DNA of 64,000 nt, taken from Vibrio sp. UCD-FRSSP16_30 (GTDB taxonomy: Bacteria > Pseudomonadota > Gammaproteobacteria > Enterobacterales > Vibrionaceae). The stretch lies in contig NZ_LZFW01000009.1 in the NCBI RefSeq assembly GCF_001676025.1, forward strand, positions 1-64,000. Reading direction: 5' to 3'. Within the stretch, counting starts at the first letter, position 1. Each line of letters opens with the position of its first letter. Made by a program: the position numbers and the translations under genes. Shown in pieces: positions 22,583 to 32,389 of the stretch. Below the pieces are notes generated by a model. It worked only from the letters and a program-made list of their open reading frames with translations. It did not search any database and had not been told where the DNA came from.

Positions 22583-23254
22583 ATGGGATTTGATTTCAAC
22601 TACATGCTAGAGCTGCTGCCGATACTATTTAAGTATCTGCACATCACTATAGAAATGGCACTTTTGGGCGGAGTATTTGCCTTAATATTTGCTCTTATTC
22701 TAGCAAATATTCGGGTATTCAAAGTTCCTGTTCTTGATCAGCTATGTCAGCTATATATCAGCTTCTTTCGTGGCACCCCGCTATTAGTACAGCTATTTCT
22801 TCTTTATTACGGGTTACCACAGATATTCCCTGTAATGGTAGGTATCGATGCATTTAGTGCTGCGGTTATCGGGCTCACACTGCACTTTGCCGCTTACATG
22901 GCAGAGAGTATTCGAGCGGCAATCATTGGTATTGACCGCAGTCAGATGGAAGCCAGCTTATCTATTGGCATGACAACGCGCCAAGCAATGCAAAGAATCA
23001 TTTTGCCTCAAGCGACTCGTGTTGCCCTTCCCTCATTGATGAACTATTTCATCGACATGATTAAATCTACCTCTCTTGCCTTTACTTTAGGTGTGGCAGA
23101 AATTATGGCTAAAGCGCAGATGGAAGCCTCTTCAAGTTTTCGCTTCTTGGAAGCGTTTCTTGCCGTTGCGCTCATCTACTGGTTCGTGGTTATCCTGCTC
23201 ACTCGAGTTCAAATCTGGGCAGAGAAAAGATTGAATAAGGCCTATCAAAGATGA
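22583..23254 (+). CDS. polar amino acid ABC transporter permease
   Basis: A 223-aa inner-membrane permease of the HisMQ type. Hydrophobic spans begin near residue 20, and the cytoplasmic EAA-like loop is EASLSIGMTTRQAMQRIILPQATRVALP (split here as the G in SIGMT and the IILPQA core), which contacts the ATPase. FFRGTPLLVQLFLLYYGLP is the family signature. It belongs between the binding protein and the ATPase and overlaps the latter by 4 nt (ATGA). The homologues nearest by order are YecS/TcyL cystine permeases. Confidence 0.9.
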   Translation: MGFDFNYMLELLPILFKYLHITIEMALLGGVFALIFALILANIRVFKVPVLDQLCQLYISFFRGTPLLVQLFLLYYGLPQIFPVMVGIDAFSAAVIGLTLHFAAYMAESIRAAIIGIDRSQMEASLSIGMTTRQAMQRIILPQATRVALPSLMNYFIDMIKSTSLAFTLGVAEIMAKAQMEASSSFRFLEAFLAVALIYWFVVILLTRVQIWAEKRLNKAYQR

Positions 23255-23985
23255 TTAAGCTAAAAAACATCCATAAACGCTTTGGTGATAGTGAAATCCT
23301 AAAAGGTATCGATATCGATATTAATAAAGGAGAGATCATCGTGATTATTGGCTCTAGTGGCACCGGTAAATCAACACTATTACGCTGTGTGAACTTTCTG
23401 GAGAACGCAGAACAAGGCGAAATTAGTATTGATGACACCTATATAAACTGCGCCAAGCACACTCGAGCAGAAGAACTGGCTTTAAGACGTAAAACAGGCT
23501 TTGTTTTTCAAAATTACGCACTCTTTTCCCATATGACGGCTCGCCAAAATATAGCGGAAGGGTTAATCACCGTTCACGGTTGGAAAAAAGACCAAGCATT
23601 ACTTCGCGCGCAGCAAATATTAGATGACATTGGTTTGAGTGATAAGGGAGATAGCTATCCTGCAGCTCTGTCTGGTGGCCAACAGCAGCGTGTTGGTATT
23701 GGGCGAGCAATGGCACTTAAGCCAGAATTACTATTATTTGATGAACCAACCTCAGCACTTGATCCTGAGTGGGTAGGTGAAGTATTAAGTTTAATGAAAA
23801 CGTTAGCGGCTCAGCATCAAACCATGCTAGTTGTTACACACGAAATGCAATTTGCTCGTGAAGTCGCAGATAAAGTGATCTTCATGGCAGAAGGCAACAT
23901 TGTTGAACAGGGAAAACCTGAGGATATCTTTGGTAATCCACAGGATCCTCGTTTGCAAAAGTTTTTAAATCAGGTCGGGATCTAA
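23251..23985 (+). CDS. polar amino acid ABC transporter ATP-binding protein
   Basis: A 244-aa ABC ATPase that energises the permease encoded just upstream. Walker A GSSGTGKST spans residues 34-42, the Q-loop is FVFQNYALF, the signature LSGGQQQ starts at 140, Walker B LLFDEPTSALD at 161, and the switch His is in VVTHEMQFARE. It overlaps the permease gene by 4 nt. Sequence type matches the polar amino acid group (GlnQ/TcyN). No transporter terminator is visible before the rpmH promoter at 23994-24021. Confidence 0.93.
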   Translation: MIKLKNIHKRFGDSEILKGIDIDINKGEIIVIIGSSGTGKSTLLRCVNFLENAEQGEISIDDTYINCAKHTRAEELALRRKTGFVFQNYALFSHMTARQNIAEGLITVHGWKKDQALLRAQQILDDIGLSDKGDSYPAALSGGQQQRVGIGRAMALKPELLLFDEPTSALDPEWVGEVLSLMKTLAAQHQTMLVVTHEMQFAREVADKVIFMAEGNIVEQGKPEDIFGNPQDPRLQKFLNQVGI

Positions 23986-23993
23986 TAAGATCC

Positions 23994-24021
23994 TTGTGAT
24001 TTGAATTTATACACGTATAAT
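23994..24021 (+). promoter_or_regulatory. candidate rpmH promoter with overlapping DnaA-like box
   Basis: TTGTGA (23994-23999), a 16-bp spacer and a perfect TATAAT (24016-24021) lie 235 bp upstream of rpmH. The spacer contains TTATACACG (24007-24015), one base from the DnaA box TTATNCACA, so DnaA could influence this promoter. The 5' leader that follows is long and A/T rich, with no recognised RNA element. Confidence 0.55.
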
Positions 24022-24255
24022 CCGTCGACCGGAATTTCTAGTCAGCAATCTTTATTGACGTTATAATTTTTATAACTAGGTAGAAGATAACTGGTCCTAG
24101 AGCTAAACCAATCATTGACTATTTTAAAGACAGTGATTACAATTCCGCCTCTTTGTTGAGAGACGTCGGTATCCCTCTTATATAGAGAGAGATTTTATAG
24201 CCCACGTCGGGTTTAACAAGAACCTAAAAACTACTGATCAGTAAAGGTAATAACC

Positions 24256-24393
24256 ATGTCTAAACGCACTTTTCAACCTTCAGTTCTAAAGCGTAAACGT
24301 ACTCACGGCTTCCGTGCTCGTATGGCTACTAAGAACGGTCGTAAAGTTATTAATGCACGTCGTGCAAAAGGCCGTGCGCGCCTTTCAAAATAA
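24256..24393 (+). CDS. rpmH: 50S ribosomal protein L34
   Basis: L34 is a small, very basic protein of the large ribosomal subunit. The 45-residue product begins [20 protein letters not shown] and ends with GRARLSK; the core RTFQPS...[17 protein letters not shown] is near-identical to E. coli L34. It is too short for usual ORF thresholds but unambiguous. rnpA begins 12 nt later, the universal rpmH-rnpA order. Confidence 0.98.
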   Translation: MSKRTFQPSVLKRKRTHGFRARMATKNGRKVINARRAKGRARLSK

Positions 24394-24405
24394 TTCGCGA
24401 TTATT

Positions 24406-24762
24406 TTGACTACGCACGCGTTCAATCGGGAGTTACGTCTGTTAACTCCCGAACATTATCAAAATGTCTTTGAAAAAGCTCACAGAGCTGGCTCCCCTCA
24501 TTTTACTATCATTGCCCGTAAAAACTCTCTTTCTCATCCAAGACTTGGATTAGCAGTACCTAAAAAACAAATCAAAACTGCCCCTGGCCGTAATCGATTC
24601 AAAAGAATTGCTAGAGAAAGCTTCCGTCTTAATCAGCACAAACTTGCTAACAAAGATTTCGTTGTTATCGCAAAGAAAAGTGCCCAAGAATTGAGCAATG
24701 ATGATATGTTTAAACTCTTTGATAAGCTATGGCTAAGACTTTCTCGCCCTTCGCGTGGATAG
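24406..24762 (+). CDS. rnpA: ribonuclease P protein component
   Basis: RnpA is the protein cofactor of RNase P, which trims tRNA 5' ends together with M1 RNA. The 118-aa protein has the RNR-type signature [14 protein letters not shown] near residues 60-73 and the central cleft region [11 protein letters not shown]. The start is TTG 24406: it gives the same distance to the conserved [10 protein letters not shown] as the E. coli start, and the in-frame stop of rpmH lies just upstream. It overlaps yidD by 34 nt. Confidence 0.96.
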   Translation: MTTHAFNRELRLLTPEHYQNVFEKAHRAGSPHFTIIARKNSLSHPRLGLAVPKKQIKTAPGRNRFKRIARESFRLNQHKLANKDFVVIAKKSAQELSNDDMFKLFDKLWLRLSRPSRG

Positions 24763-24986
24763 CAATAGGTCTAGTTTACCTATATAGAGTTGGCATTAGT
24801 CCGTTCATCGGACCACGCTGTCGTTTTACCCCAACCTGCTCCGAGTACGCAATCTTGGCATTAAAAAGCCATGGATTTGTAAAAGGATGTTGGTTATCGG
24901 GCAAACGTCTATTAAAATGCCACCCTTTAAATGATGGCGGATACGACCCTGTACCCCCTAAAAACACAACAAACAGAGATAAATAA
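24729..24986 (+). CDS. yidD: membrane protein insertion efficiency factor YidD
   Basis: YidD is a small inner-membrane-associated protein that assists Sec/YidC-dependent membrane protein insertion. The 85-aa sequence has the diagnostic [23 protein letters not shown] near residues 19-41 (split: [19 protein letters not shown]) and the KRLLKCHP and GGYDPVP motifs. It overlaps the 3' end of rnpA and is 2 nt ahead of yidC, the usual tight cluster. Confidence 0.96.
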   Translation: MAKTFSPFAWIAIGLVYLYRVGISPFIGPRCRFTPTCSEYAILALKSHGFVKGCWLSGKRLLKCHPLNDGGYDPVPPKNTTNRDK

Positions 24987-24988
24987 CG

Positions 24989-26629
24989 ATGGGTTCTCAA
25001 CGTAATATTCTGTTTATCGCATTAGCTATGGTTTCATTTCTGCTATTTCAACAATGGCAAAAAAGTGAAAACCCTGTAGCTCCTGTGACTAACCAGGCAC
25101 AATCAAGTACTAATACAGGCAGTAATAGTACATTGCCAGCTTCATTCACGGATGAAATGGCAGATCCTGCTCCAGAAGCGCAACACACGGCAAGTATTGT
25201 CTCTGTTAAAACAGATGTACTTACTCTATCTATCGATGCTGTCGGTGGTGATGTAGTATCTGCAGCGCTAAATAAATACGCTAAAGACTTTGGCTCAGAA
25301 GAACGCTTTACCCTTCTAAGCAAAAAAGGCAACGAGCAGTACATTGCTCAAAGTGGTCTTATTGGTCCTCAGGGTATCGATTTAAGTAGCACAACTCGTC
25401 CTCATTACACCGTAGATGCAAAAAGCTTCACTATGGCTGATGGTCAAGACGAATTGCGCATCCCAATGACTTATACAGACAATGGTATCCAATACACTAA
25501 AACCTTCGTCCTAAAACGCGGTAGCTACGCTATTGATGTTGTATATGACATTGCGAACAACTCTGGTGCGAACGCAACCGTTGGTATGTACGCTCATCTT
25601 CGTGAGAACCTAAAAGATGCTGGTGGCAGTCTAACAATGCCAACATATCGTGGCGGCGCATATTCTACTGAGTCGACTCGCTATAAGAAATACAGCTTCG
25701 ACAACATGCAAGATCGTAACCTTCAACAAAACCTGCCTACAGGTCAAGGTTGGGTTGCAATGCTTCAGCACTACTTTGCTTCAGCTTGGGTTCCTCGTGA
25801 TGCAGAAGGTGCAAGCCTTTATACTCGCGTTGTAGGTAACCTTGGTGATATCGGTGTTCGTCTTCCTAACAAGACTATCGCTAACGGTACTACCGGCGAA
25901 ATGAAAGCAACACTTTGGGTTGGTCCTAAACTGCAAAAAGAAATGGCTGCTGTTGCTCCAAATCTTGAGCTTGTAGTTGACTATGGTTGGTTGTGGTTCA
26001 TTGCTAAACCACTTCACTGGTTACTTTCTATGATTCAAAGCGTAGTAATTAACTGGGGTCTAGCAATCATGGTACTGACATTTATTGTTCGTGGTGCGAT
26101 GTACCCACTGACTAAAGCTCAGTACACCTCAATGGCTAAAATGCGTATGCTGCAACCAAAACTGGCTGCAATGCGCGAACGTATCGGCGATGACCGTCAA
26201 CGTATGAGCCAAGAAATGATGGCGCTGTATAAAGAAGAGAAAGTAAACCCACTAGGTGGCTGTTTACCTCTTATTCTGCAAATGCCTATTTTCATCTCCC
26301 TTTACTGGGCACTAATGGAATCAGTTGAATTACGTCACTCTCCGTTCTTTGGATGGATCACTGACCTTTCAGCACAAGACCCGTACTACATTCTTCCCCT
26401 ATTGATGGGTGCAAGTATGTTTATGATTCAAAGAATGAGTCCAACGACTGTAACGGATCCAATGCAACAGAAGATCATGACCTTCATGCCGGTTATGTTT
26501 ACTTTCTTCTTCCTTTGGTTCCCGTCTGGTCTAGTTCTATACTGGTTGGTATCAAACGTTGTTACGCTGATTCAGCAAACGTTGATCTACCGAGGTCTAG
26601 AGAAAAAAGGCTTACACTCTAAGAAATAG
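24989..26629 (+). CDS. yidC: membrane protein insertase YidC
   Basis: YidC inserts and folds inner-membrane proteins alone or with SecYEG. The 546-aa protein has an N-terminal membrane anchor ([18 protein letters not shown]), a large periplasmic beta-sandwich domain to about residue 330, and five C-terminal membrane segments; the hydrophilic-groove Arg lies in [16 protein letters not shown], near residue 365. It follows yidD by 2 nt. A terminator at 26659-26690 closes the rpmH operon before mnmE. Confidence 0.97.
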   Translation: MGSQRNILFIALAMVSFLLFQQWQKSENPVAPVTNQAQSSTNTGSNSTLPASFTDEMADPAPEAQHTASIVSVKTDVLTLSIDAVGGDVVSAALNKYAKDFGSEERFTLLSKKGNEQYIAQSGLIGPQGIDLSSTTRPHYTVDAKSFTMADGQDELRIPMTYTDNGIQYTKTFVLKRGSYAIDVVYDIANNSGANATVGMYAHLRENLKDAGGSLTMPTYRGGAYSTESTRYKKYSFDNMQDRNLQQNLPTGQGWVAMLQHYFASAWVPRDAEGASLYTRVVGNLGDIGVRLPNKTIANGTTGEMKATLWVGPKLQKEMAAVAPNLELVVDYGWLWFIAKPLHWLLSMIQSVVINWGLAIMVLTFIVRGAMYPLTKAQYTSMAKMRMLQPKLAAMRERIGDDRQRMSQEMMALYKEEKVNPLGGCLPLILQMPIFISLYWALMESVELRHSPFFGWITDLSAQDPYYILPLLMGASMFMIQRMSPTTVTDPMQQKIMTFMPVMFTFFFLWFPSGLVLYWLVSNVVTLIQQTLIYRGLEKKGLHSKK

Positions 26630-26658
26630 AGCTTAAGTTAGCCTACATTGATAAACAG

Positions 26659-26690
26659 AAGGCGACCTTTTAGGGTCGCCTTTTTATTTT
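26659..26690 (+). terminator. rho-independent terminator after yidC
   Basis: AAGGCGACC (26659-26667), loop TTTTAG, GGTCGCCTT (26674-26682), then TTTATTTT. It separates rpmH-rnpA-yidDC from mnmE-mioC. Confidence 0.88.
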
Positions 26691-26766
26691 CTATAAATTG
26701 AGCAACTAATATCAATCGTAGTTGTTTAAATATACAATTTACCTAATTATTCCAATTGAGACGAAC

Positions 26767-28128
26767 ATGACTAACGATACCATCGTAGCTCAAGCTACGG
26801 CGCCAGGACGAGGCGGAGTCGGCATAATTCGAGTTTCAGGCCCACAAGCTAACCAAGTGGCTAAGTTAGTTGTTGGACGCGAGCTGCAACCAAGAAGAGC
26901 TGAATATCTTCCTTTTGTCGATGATGCTGGAGTGCAACTGGATCAAGGCATCGCGCTTTATTTTCCCAATCCAAACTCTTTCACAGGTGAAGATGTTTTA
27001 GAGCTTCAGGGACACGGTGGTCCAGTGGTAATGGATATGCTTATTAAACGTATCCTAACGATTCCTAACATCCGCACAGCGCGCCCAGGAGAGTTCTCTG
27101 AACGAGCTTTTCTTAATGATAAGATGGATTTAACTCAAGCAGAGGCTATTGCAGATTTAATTGATGCAAGCTCAGAAGAAGCGGCAAAATCTGCTCTGCA
27201 ATCGCTACAAGGTGAATTTTCTAAGAAAATCACAACTCTTGTCGACTCACTCATTCATCTGCGTATCTATGTTGAAGCGGCCATCGATTTTCCAGAAGAA
27301 GAAATTGATTTCTTAGCCGATGGTAAAGTAAGTACTGACTTACAAACGATTATTAATAACCTAGAAGCCGTTCGTGCCCAAGCCAATCAAGGCGCAATTA
27401 TGCGTGATGGTATGAAGGTGGTTATTGCCGGTAGACCAAATGCTGGTAAATCAAGCCTGTTAAACGCCCTGTCAGGTAAAGACTCAGCTATCGTGACTGA
27501 TATTGCCGGGACCACTCGTGATGTTCTTAGAGAGCATATCCACATTGATGGAATGCCTCTGCACATTATCGATACCGCAGGCCTGCGTGAAGCATCCGAC
27601 GAAGTTGAAAAAATTGGTATCGAGCGAGCTTGGGAAGAAATAGAACAAGCCGACCGAGTATTGTTTATGGTTGACGGCACAACAACCGATGCCACCAACC
27701 CTCAAGAAATTTGGCCCGACTTTGTCGATCGACTACCTGATAATATGGGTATGACCGTAATTCGCAATAAAGTTGATCAAACCACAGAAGCGCTAGGGAT
27801 TTGCCACGTCAACGATCCTACTTTGATTCGTCTTAGCGCCAAAACAGGTCAAGGTATTGATGCTCTTCGTAATCATCTAAAAGAGTGCATGGGCTTCTCT
27901 GGCACGACAGAAGGCGGCTTTATGGCGCGTCGTAGACACTTAGACGCATTGGATAAAGCAGCCCAGCACCTCTCTATTGGCCAGCAGCAATTAGAAGGCT
28001 ATATGGCAGGAGAAATCTTAGCAGAAGAGCTTAGAATCACTCAGCAACACCTTAATGAGATCACCGGAGAATTTAGCTCTGATGATCTACTAGGTCGTAT
28101 ATTTACATCATTTTGTATAGGGAAGTAA
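26767..28128 (+). CDS. mnmE: tRNA modification GTPase MnmE
   Basis: MnmE works with MnmG to install cmnm5/nm5 at U34 of several tRNAs. The 453-aa protein has the folate-binding N-domain ([22 protein letters not shown]), a helical domain interrupted by the GTPase domain with P-loop GRPNAGKSS near residue 222 and DTAG (IDTAGLR), and the essential C-terminal CIGK with Cys450. ATG 26767 is used because it aligns with the family start; the frame extends 45 nt further up as an unconserved hydrophobic tail. mioC begins 2 nt after the stop. Confidence 0.97.
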   Translation: MTNDTIVAQATAPGRGGVGIIRVSGPQANQVAKLVVGRELQPRRAEYLPFVDDAGVQLDQGIALYFPNPNSFTGEDVLELQGHGGPVVMDMLIKRILTIPNIRTARPGEFSERAFLNDKMDLTQAEAIADLIDASSEEAAKSALQSLQGEFSKKITTLVDSLIHLRIYVEAAIDFPEEEIDFLADGKVSTDLQTIINNLEAVRAQANQGAIMRDGMKVVIAGRPNAGKSSLLNALSGKDSAIVTDIAGTTRDVLREHIHIDGMPLHIIDTAGLREASDEVEKIGIERAWEEIEQADRVLFMVDGTTTDATNPQEIWPDFVDRLPDNMGMTVIRNKVDQTTEALGICHVNDPTLIRLSAKTGQGIDALRNHLKECMGFSGTTEGGFMARRRHLDALDKAAQHLSIGQQQLEGYMAGEILAEELRITQQHLNEITGEFSSDDLLGRIFTSFCIGK

Positions 28129-28130
28129 CG

Positions 28131-28571
28131 ATGTCCACCATTCAATTAATTACAGGTAGCACCCTCGGTGGCGCTGAATATGTAGCAGATCATCTTAGCG
28201 ATCTACTGCACGGTATAGATAAAGATACCGCGATTCATAATCATCCTAACCTTGCTGAAATCCCAGTGGAAGGTACTTGGATCATAGTCACCTCGACCCA
28301 CGGCGCAGGTGATTATCCAGACAATATCCAACCTTTCATTGCTCAACTTCAAGAGACACCACCGAATACTAAGTCTCTGAACTATGTGGTTATCGCGATA
28401 GGTGATTCAAGCTACGATACCTTCTGTGGTGCCGGCTTAAATTGTTATGAATTGCTAGAAGATATTGGAGCAACAGCGCTTGCTGAGTGCCTAACTATTG
28501 ATGTTCTTCGCCACCCAGTGCCTGAAGAAGCGGCTGAAGATTGGTTCGAAGATCATAAACACCTCTTCTAA
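28131..28571 (+). CDS. mioC: flavodoxin-like protein MioC
   Basis: MioC is an FMN flavoprotein that in E. coli supports biotin synthase and whose transcription enters oriC. The 146-aa protein has the FMN phosphate loop [12 protein letters not shown] near residues 8-19 and [11 protein letters not shown] and [13 protein letters not shown] as the other two FMN loops. ATG 28131 with GGAAG upstream is chosen; an in-frame start inside mnmE (28113) is unneeded. It is immediately left of oriC, with a terminator between, as in other Vibrios. Confidence 0.94.
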   Translation: MSTIQLITGSTLGGAEYVADHLSDLLHGIDKDTAIHNHPNLAEIPVEGTWIIVTSTHGAGDYPDNIQPFIAQLQETPPNTKSLNYVVIAIGDSSYDTFCGAGLNCYELLEDIGATALAECLTIDVLRHPVPEEAAEDWFEDHKHLF

Positions 28572-28595
28572 ATCCCCTGCTTTCCCCATCCATTT

Positions 28596-28638
28596 AAAGC
28601 CGTTGATGCGATAAAACGCTCAACGGCTTTTTCTTTTT
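28596..28638 (+). terminator. rho-independent terminator of mnmE-mioC
   Basis: AAAGCCGTTGA (28596-28606) pairs with TCAACGGCTTT (28620-28630), followed by a T-rich tract to 28638. It should limit mioC transcription into oriC. Confidence 0.85.
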
Positions 28639-28679
28639 TATGTTCAACCGCTCATTTAATAAGCAAAAAGAAAAATATT

Positions 28680-28960
28680 TTCTGTGGATAAGTACATAGG
28701 TATTCAGTGATTAACCTATAGTTATCCCAATAACAACTTATAGTGATCCCACCCCCTGTGAATAAGTACCTATTTTGATCCCAGCTAATACAGAGTTTGA
28801 TCCGGTAGAGATCACAGAAAGTGATCCTCTAAAACGTGTTGATCTTATTGATCAAAATTGACTTATCCACAGTGGATCGCTTCCTTAATAATAGATCTAA
28901 TAAAAGATCTATATAAAGATCTTATATATATTAAGCTCTTGGATAAATGTGCAAAACATT
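28680..28960. other. oriC: chromosomal replication origin oriC (oriCI type)
   Basis: Between mioC and mnmG. Strong DnaA boxes: TGTGGATAA (28683-28691, R4-like), TGTGAATAA (28757-28765) and TTATCCACA (28863-28871, R1-like), plus TTATCCCAA (28732-28740). Twelve GATC sites in about 300 bp serve Dam/SeqA. Next to the R1-like box, toward mnmG, is the unwinding element: three AGATCT hexamers at 28893, 28905 and 28917 in an A/T-only setting (28881-28935), counterparts of the E. coli 13-mers. A minus-strand AAGATCAACACGTTTTA (about 28832-28847) resembles the E. coli oriC IHF site. The layout is the E. coli origin in mirror orientation relative to the window. Confidence 0.93.
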
Positions 28961-29048
28961 AAAAGCAATTTTCTAATGATCAGAAAGAAGGTAGAATACG
29001 CGTCCTTTTTGTTCACTCATTTCACGATAGCCGTATTCGAGGTCAACT

Positions 29049-30950
29049 ATGCTTTATCACGAAAAATTTGATGTCATCATCGTTGGTGGTGGTCATGCTG
29101 GTACAGAAGCTGCCTTGTCTGCAGCTAGAACTGGCCAAAAGACACTCCTGTTGACTCACAATATTGATACTTTAGGCCAAATGTCTTGCAACCCTGCCAT
29201 TGGTGGTATTGGTAAAGGTCATCTCGTGAAAGAGGTCGATGCCATGGGCGGGTTAATGGCAAGAGCGATTGATCACGCAGGTATTCAATTTAGAACACTA
29301 AACGCTTCAAAAGGTCCGGCAGTACGTGCTACTCGTGCTCAAGCAGACAGAGCGCTGTACAAGGCTTTTGTTCGATCAGAATTAGAGAACACCCCTAACC
29401 TCACGTTATTTCAGCAATCAGTCGATGATCTGATCGTTGAAAAGGATCAAGTGAAAGGTGTTATTACCCAAATGGGCCTCAAATTCGAAGCCAAAGCGGT
29501 TGTATTGACAGTTGGAACGTTTTTAGGTGGCAAGATCCATATTGGTATGGAAAGTGCTTCTGGAGGCCGTACAGGTGATCCTTCTTCGATCGCTTTAGCT
29601 CAACGATTACGTGATCTTCCATTTAGAGTTGATCGACTTAAAACAGGGACACCCCCAAGAATTGATGCTCGTAGTGTTGATTTTAGCCAATTAGAAGTAC
29701 AACACGGTGATAATCCAACCCCTGTTTTCTCGTTCATGGGCAAGCGTAATCAACAGCCTCAGCAAGTGCCGTGTTACATCACGTACACCAACGAATCTAC
29801 TCATGAAGTCATTCGCAATAATTTAGATAGAAGCCCTATGTATGCAGGTGTTATCGAAGGTATTGGCCCAAGATATTGCCCTTCTATCGAAGACAAAGTG
29901 ATGCGCTTTGCTGATAAAAATAGTCATCAAATTTTTATTGAGCCAGAAGGTTTAACCACACACGAATTATACCCAAATGGTATCTCAACAAGTTTGCCAT
30001 TTGATGTTCAAGTGCAGATCGTGCGCTCTATGAAAGGGTTTGAAAATGCACACATTGTGCGCCCTGGTTATGCGATCGAATATGACTTCTTCGATCCTAG
30101 GGATCTGAAGCACACCTATGAAACTAAGTTTATTCAAGGTCTGTTCTTAGCCGGTCAAATTAACGGAACTACGGGTTATGAAGAAGCGGCTGCGCAAGGC
30201 TTGATGGCAGGTCTTAATGCAAGTTTGTACTCTCAAGAAAAAGAAGGTTGGTCACCACGTCGTGATCAAGCTTATATGGGCGTATTGATTGATGATTTAT
30301 CAACAATGGGCACTAAAGAACCGTACCGTATGTTCACTTCTCGTGCGGAATATCGCTTGTTGCTTCGTGAAGACAATGCCGATATTCGTTTAACTGAAAA
30401 AGCCCGTGAGTTTGGTTTAGTTTCTGAGGAGCGCTGGGCGCGATTCAATCAGAAAATGGAAAACATGCAAACTGAGCGTCAAAGATTAGCCAGTATTTGG
30501 GTTAATCCTAAATCTGAAGGTGTAGACAAGCTAAACAGCATTTTGAAAACACCATTGACCAGAGAAGCCAGCGGTGAAGATCTTCTACGCAGACCTGAAC
30601 TGAATTATCAGCAACTTGCTGCGTTAGATACTTTTGCACCAGCGATTGATGACCTACAAGCCTCAGAGCAAGTTGAGATTCAAGTTAAATATGAAGGTTA
30701 TATTCAGCGTCAACAAGATGAGATTGCCAAATCGTTGCGTCATGAGAATACCCAAATCCCAATCGATTTCGATTATTCACACGTTTCAGGCTTGTCCAAC
30801 GAGGTTGTCGCAAAGTTAAGTGACACTAAACCAGAAACGATTGGCATCGCCTCTCGTATCTCTGGAATCACGCCAGCAGCAATATCTATTTTGCTCGTTA
30901 GCTTAAAAAAACAAGGTTTGTTGAAGAAAGGCGAGGAAATTGAAAAATGA
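29049..30950 (+). CDS. mnmG: tRNA uridine-5-carboxymethylaminomethyl synthase subunit MnmG (GidA)
   Basis: MnmG is the FAD/NADH-dependent partner of MnmE for U34 modification. The 633-aa protein has the FAD-binding [10 protein letters not shown] at 13-22, the GidA signature [11 protein letters not shown] near residue 274-284, and [15 protein letters not shown] further on, with a C-terminal helical domain that binds MnmE. GAGG lies upstream of ATG. It is the first gene right of oriC and overlaps rsmG by 4 nt. Confidence 0.98.
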   Translation: MLYHEKFDVIIVGGGHAGTEAALSAARTGQKTLLLTHNIDTLGQMSCNPAIGGIGKGHLVKEVDAMGGLMARAIDHAGIQFRTLNASKGPAVRATRAQADRALYKAFVRSELENTPNLTLFQQSVDDLIVEKDQVKGVITQMGLKFEAKAVVLTVGTFLGGKIHIGMESASGGRTGDPSSIALAQRLRDLPFRVDRLKTGTPPRIDARSVDFSQLEVQHGDNPTPVFSFMGKRNQQPQQVPCYITYTNESTHEVIRNNLDRSPMYAGVIEGIGPRYCPSIEDKVMRFADKNSHQIFIEPEGLTTHELYPNGISTSLPFDVQVQIVRSMKGFENAHIVRPGYAIEYDFFDPRDLKHTYETKFIQGLFLAGQINGTTGYEEAAAQGLMAGLNASLYSQEKEGWSPRRDQAYMGVLIDDLSTMGTKEPYRMFTSRAEYRLLLREDNADIRLTEKAREFGLVSEERWARFNQKMENMQTERQRLASIWVNPKSEGVDKLNSILKTPLTREASGEDLLRRPELNYQQLAALDTFAPAIDDLQASEQVEIQVKYEGYIQRQQDEIAKSLRHENTQIPIDFDYSHVSGLSNEVVAKLSDTKPETIGIASRISGITPAAISILLVSLKKQGLLKKGEEIEK

Positions 30951-31588
30951 GTTTACACCAACAACTAGAATTACTTGTTGCAAAAACAGAATTGACAGTT
31001 TCACCAAAACAGATTGATCAGTTAGTCGGCTATGTGGAATTATTAAACAAATGGAACAAAGCCTACAACTTAACGTCGGTACGCAATCCAGAAGATATGT
31101 TAATTAAACATATTATGGACAGTATTGTCGTTTCTCCCCATTTGCAGGGAGAGCGATTTATCGATGTAGGTACAGGCCCTGGTTTACCAGGTGTTCCATT
31201 AGCGATTATGAATCCTGATTGCGAGTTTTTCCTTTTGGATAGTCTTGGCAAACGAATTCGTTTTATCAAACAAGTATTGCATGAGCTTAAAGTTGAGAAC
31301 GTAACAACTGTTCTTAGCCGCGTTGAAGAATTTCAACCCGAAGAAAAGTTTGATGCTGTTTTGAGTCGAGCGTTTGCGTCAATGACTGACATGGTGACTT
31401 GGTGTCGTCATTTGACCAAAGAGGAATCCGGAGTGTTTATGGCTCTTAAAGGCCAAGCCTCGCAAGAAGAGATAGATCAGCTTCCTGATTGGTGTAACGT
31501 GATCGGCGTCAAACCTTTGATAGTACCTGAGCTTGATGGTGAGCGACATCTTGTAATGTTACAAGACCAAGAGCAGGGAAGAGTTTGA
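30947..31588 (+). CDS. rsmG: 16S rRNA (guanine527-N7)-methyltransferase
   Basis: RsmG (GidB) methylates G527 of 16S rRNA; loss gives low-level streptomycin resistance. The 213-aa protein shows [20 protein letters not shown] and the SAM-binding loop [15 protein letters not shown] near residues 73-87. Its ATGA start overlaps the mnmG stop, indicating translational coupling. parA starts at its stop codon. Confidence 0.97.
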   Translation: MSLHQQLELLVAKTELTVSPKQIDQLVGYVELLNKWNKAYNLTSVRNPEDMLIKHIMDSIVVSPHLQGERFIDVGTGPGLPGVPLAIMNPDCEFFLLDSLGKRIRFIKQVLHELKVENVTTVLSRVEEFQPEEKFDAVLSRAFASMTDMVTWCRHLTKEESGVFMALKGQASQEEIDQLPDWCNVIGVKPLIVPELDGERHLVMLQDQEQGRV

Positions 31589-31590
31589 AC

Positions 31591-32364
31591 GTGGGAAGAA
31601 TTATATCAATAGCCAATCAGAAAGGCGGTGTCGGTAAAACCACAACCTGCGTCAACCTAGCTGCCTCTATGGCTGCTACTAAACGCAACGTTTTAGTTAT
31701 CGATCTTGATCCACAAGGCAATGCCACAATGGCAAGCGGAGTGGACAAATATCAAATCGAAACAACAGCATACGATTTGTTGGTGGAAGAGACCCCTTTT
31801 GCAGAAGTTGTTACTCGTTCAACAACGGGTGGCTACGATTTAATCGCAGCAAACGGTGATGTGACTGCGGCAGAAATAAAGTTAATGGAAGTGTTTGCGC
31901 GAGAAGTAAGGCTAAAAAATGCCTTAGCGAGTGTGAAAGACCAGTACGATTTTATTTTTATCGATTGTCCGCCATCATTAAATTTACTCACCATTAATGC
32001 GATGGCTGCTTCGGACTCAGTATTAGTTCCTATGCAGTGCGAATACTTTGCCCTTGAAGGGTTGACGGCATTAATGGATACCATCAGTAAATTGGCAGCA
32101 GTTGTAAACGAAAACCTAAAAATAGAAGGCTTGTTGCGTACAATGTTTGATCCTCGAAACCGTCTCTCAAATGAGGTTTCCGATCAATTAAAGCAACATT
32201 TTGGAACCAAAGTTTATCGTACAGTGATACCTAGAAATGTACGTTTAGCTGAAGCTCCAAGTCATGGTAAACCAGCGATGTATTACGATAAACATTCAGC
32301 TGGAGCTAAAGCTTATCTTGCCCTTGCTGGAGAGATATTGCGCCGTGATGAAGTTACCGCCTAA
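31591..32364 (+). CDS. parA: chromosome partitioning ATPase ParA (Soj)
   Basis: ParA is a Walker-type ATPase that moves ParB-parS complexes and so segregates the origin to the pole. The 257-aa protein has the deviant Walker A KGGVGKTT, an IDLDPQGNAT switch and FIDCPPSLNLLT. GTG 31591 is chosen because it gives the family start (M)GRIISIANQKGG and has GGAAGAG 7 nt upstream; TTG 31585 is the alternative. It sits 25 bp ahead of parB, in the rsmG-parA-parB order typical of Vibrio chromosome 1. Confidence 0.95.
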   Translation: MGRIISIANQKGGVGKTTTCVNLAASMAATKRNVLVIDLDPQGNATMASGVDKYQIETTAYDLLVEETPFAEVVTRSTTGGYDLIAANGDVTAAEIKLMEVFAREVRLKNALASVKDQYDFIFIDCPPSLNLLTINAMAASDSVLVPMQCEYFALEGLTALMDTISKLAAVVNENLKIEGLLRTMFDPRNRLSNEVSDQLKQHFGTKVYRTVIPRNVRLAEAPSHGKPAMYYDKHSAGAKAYLALAGEILRRDEVTA

Positions 32365-32389
32365 ATTCTATTTTTAAGGAACAACAACA

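Noticed and set aside
24776..25000. 74-codon minus-strand frame across yidD
   Set aside because: Complement of the strongly conserved YidD; no independent support.
26722..26766. Fifteen-codon hydrophobic N-terminal extension of mnmE
   Set aside because: MnmE family starts at [19 protein letters not shown] 26767 has the better context and the extension is not conserved.
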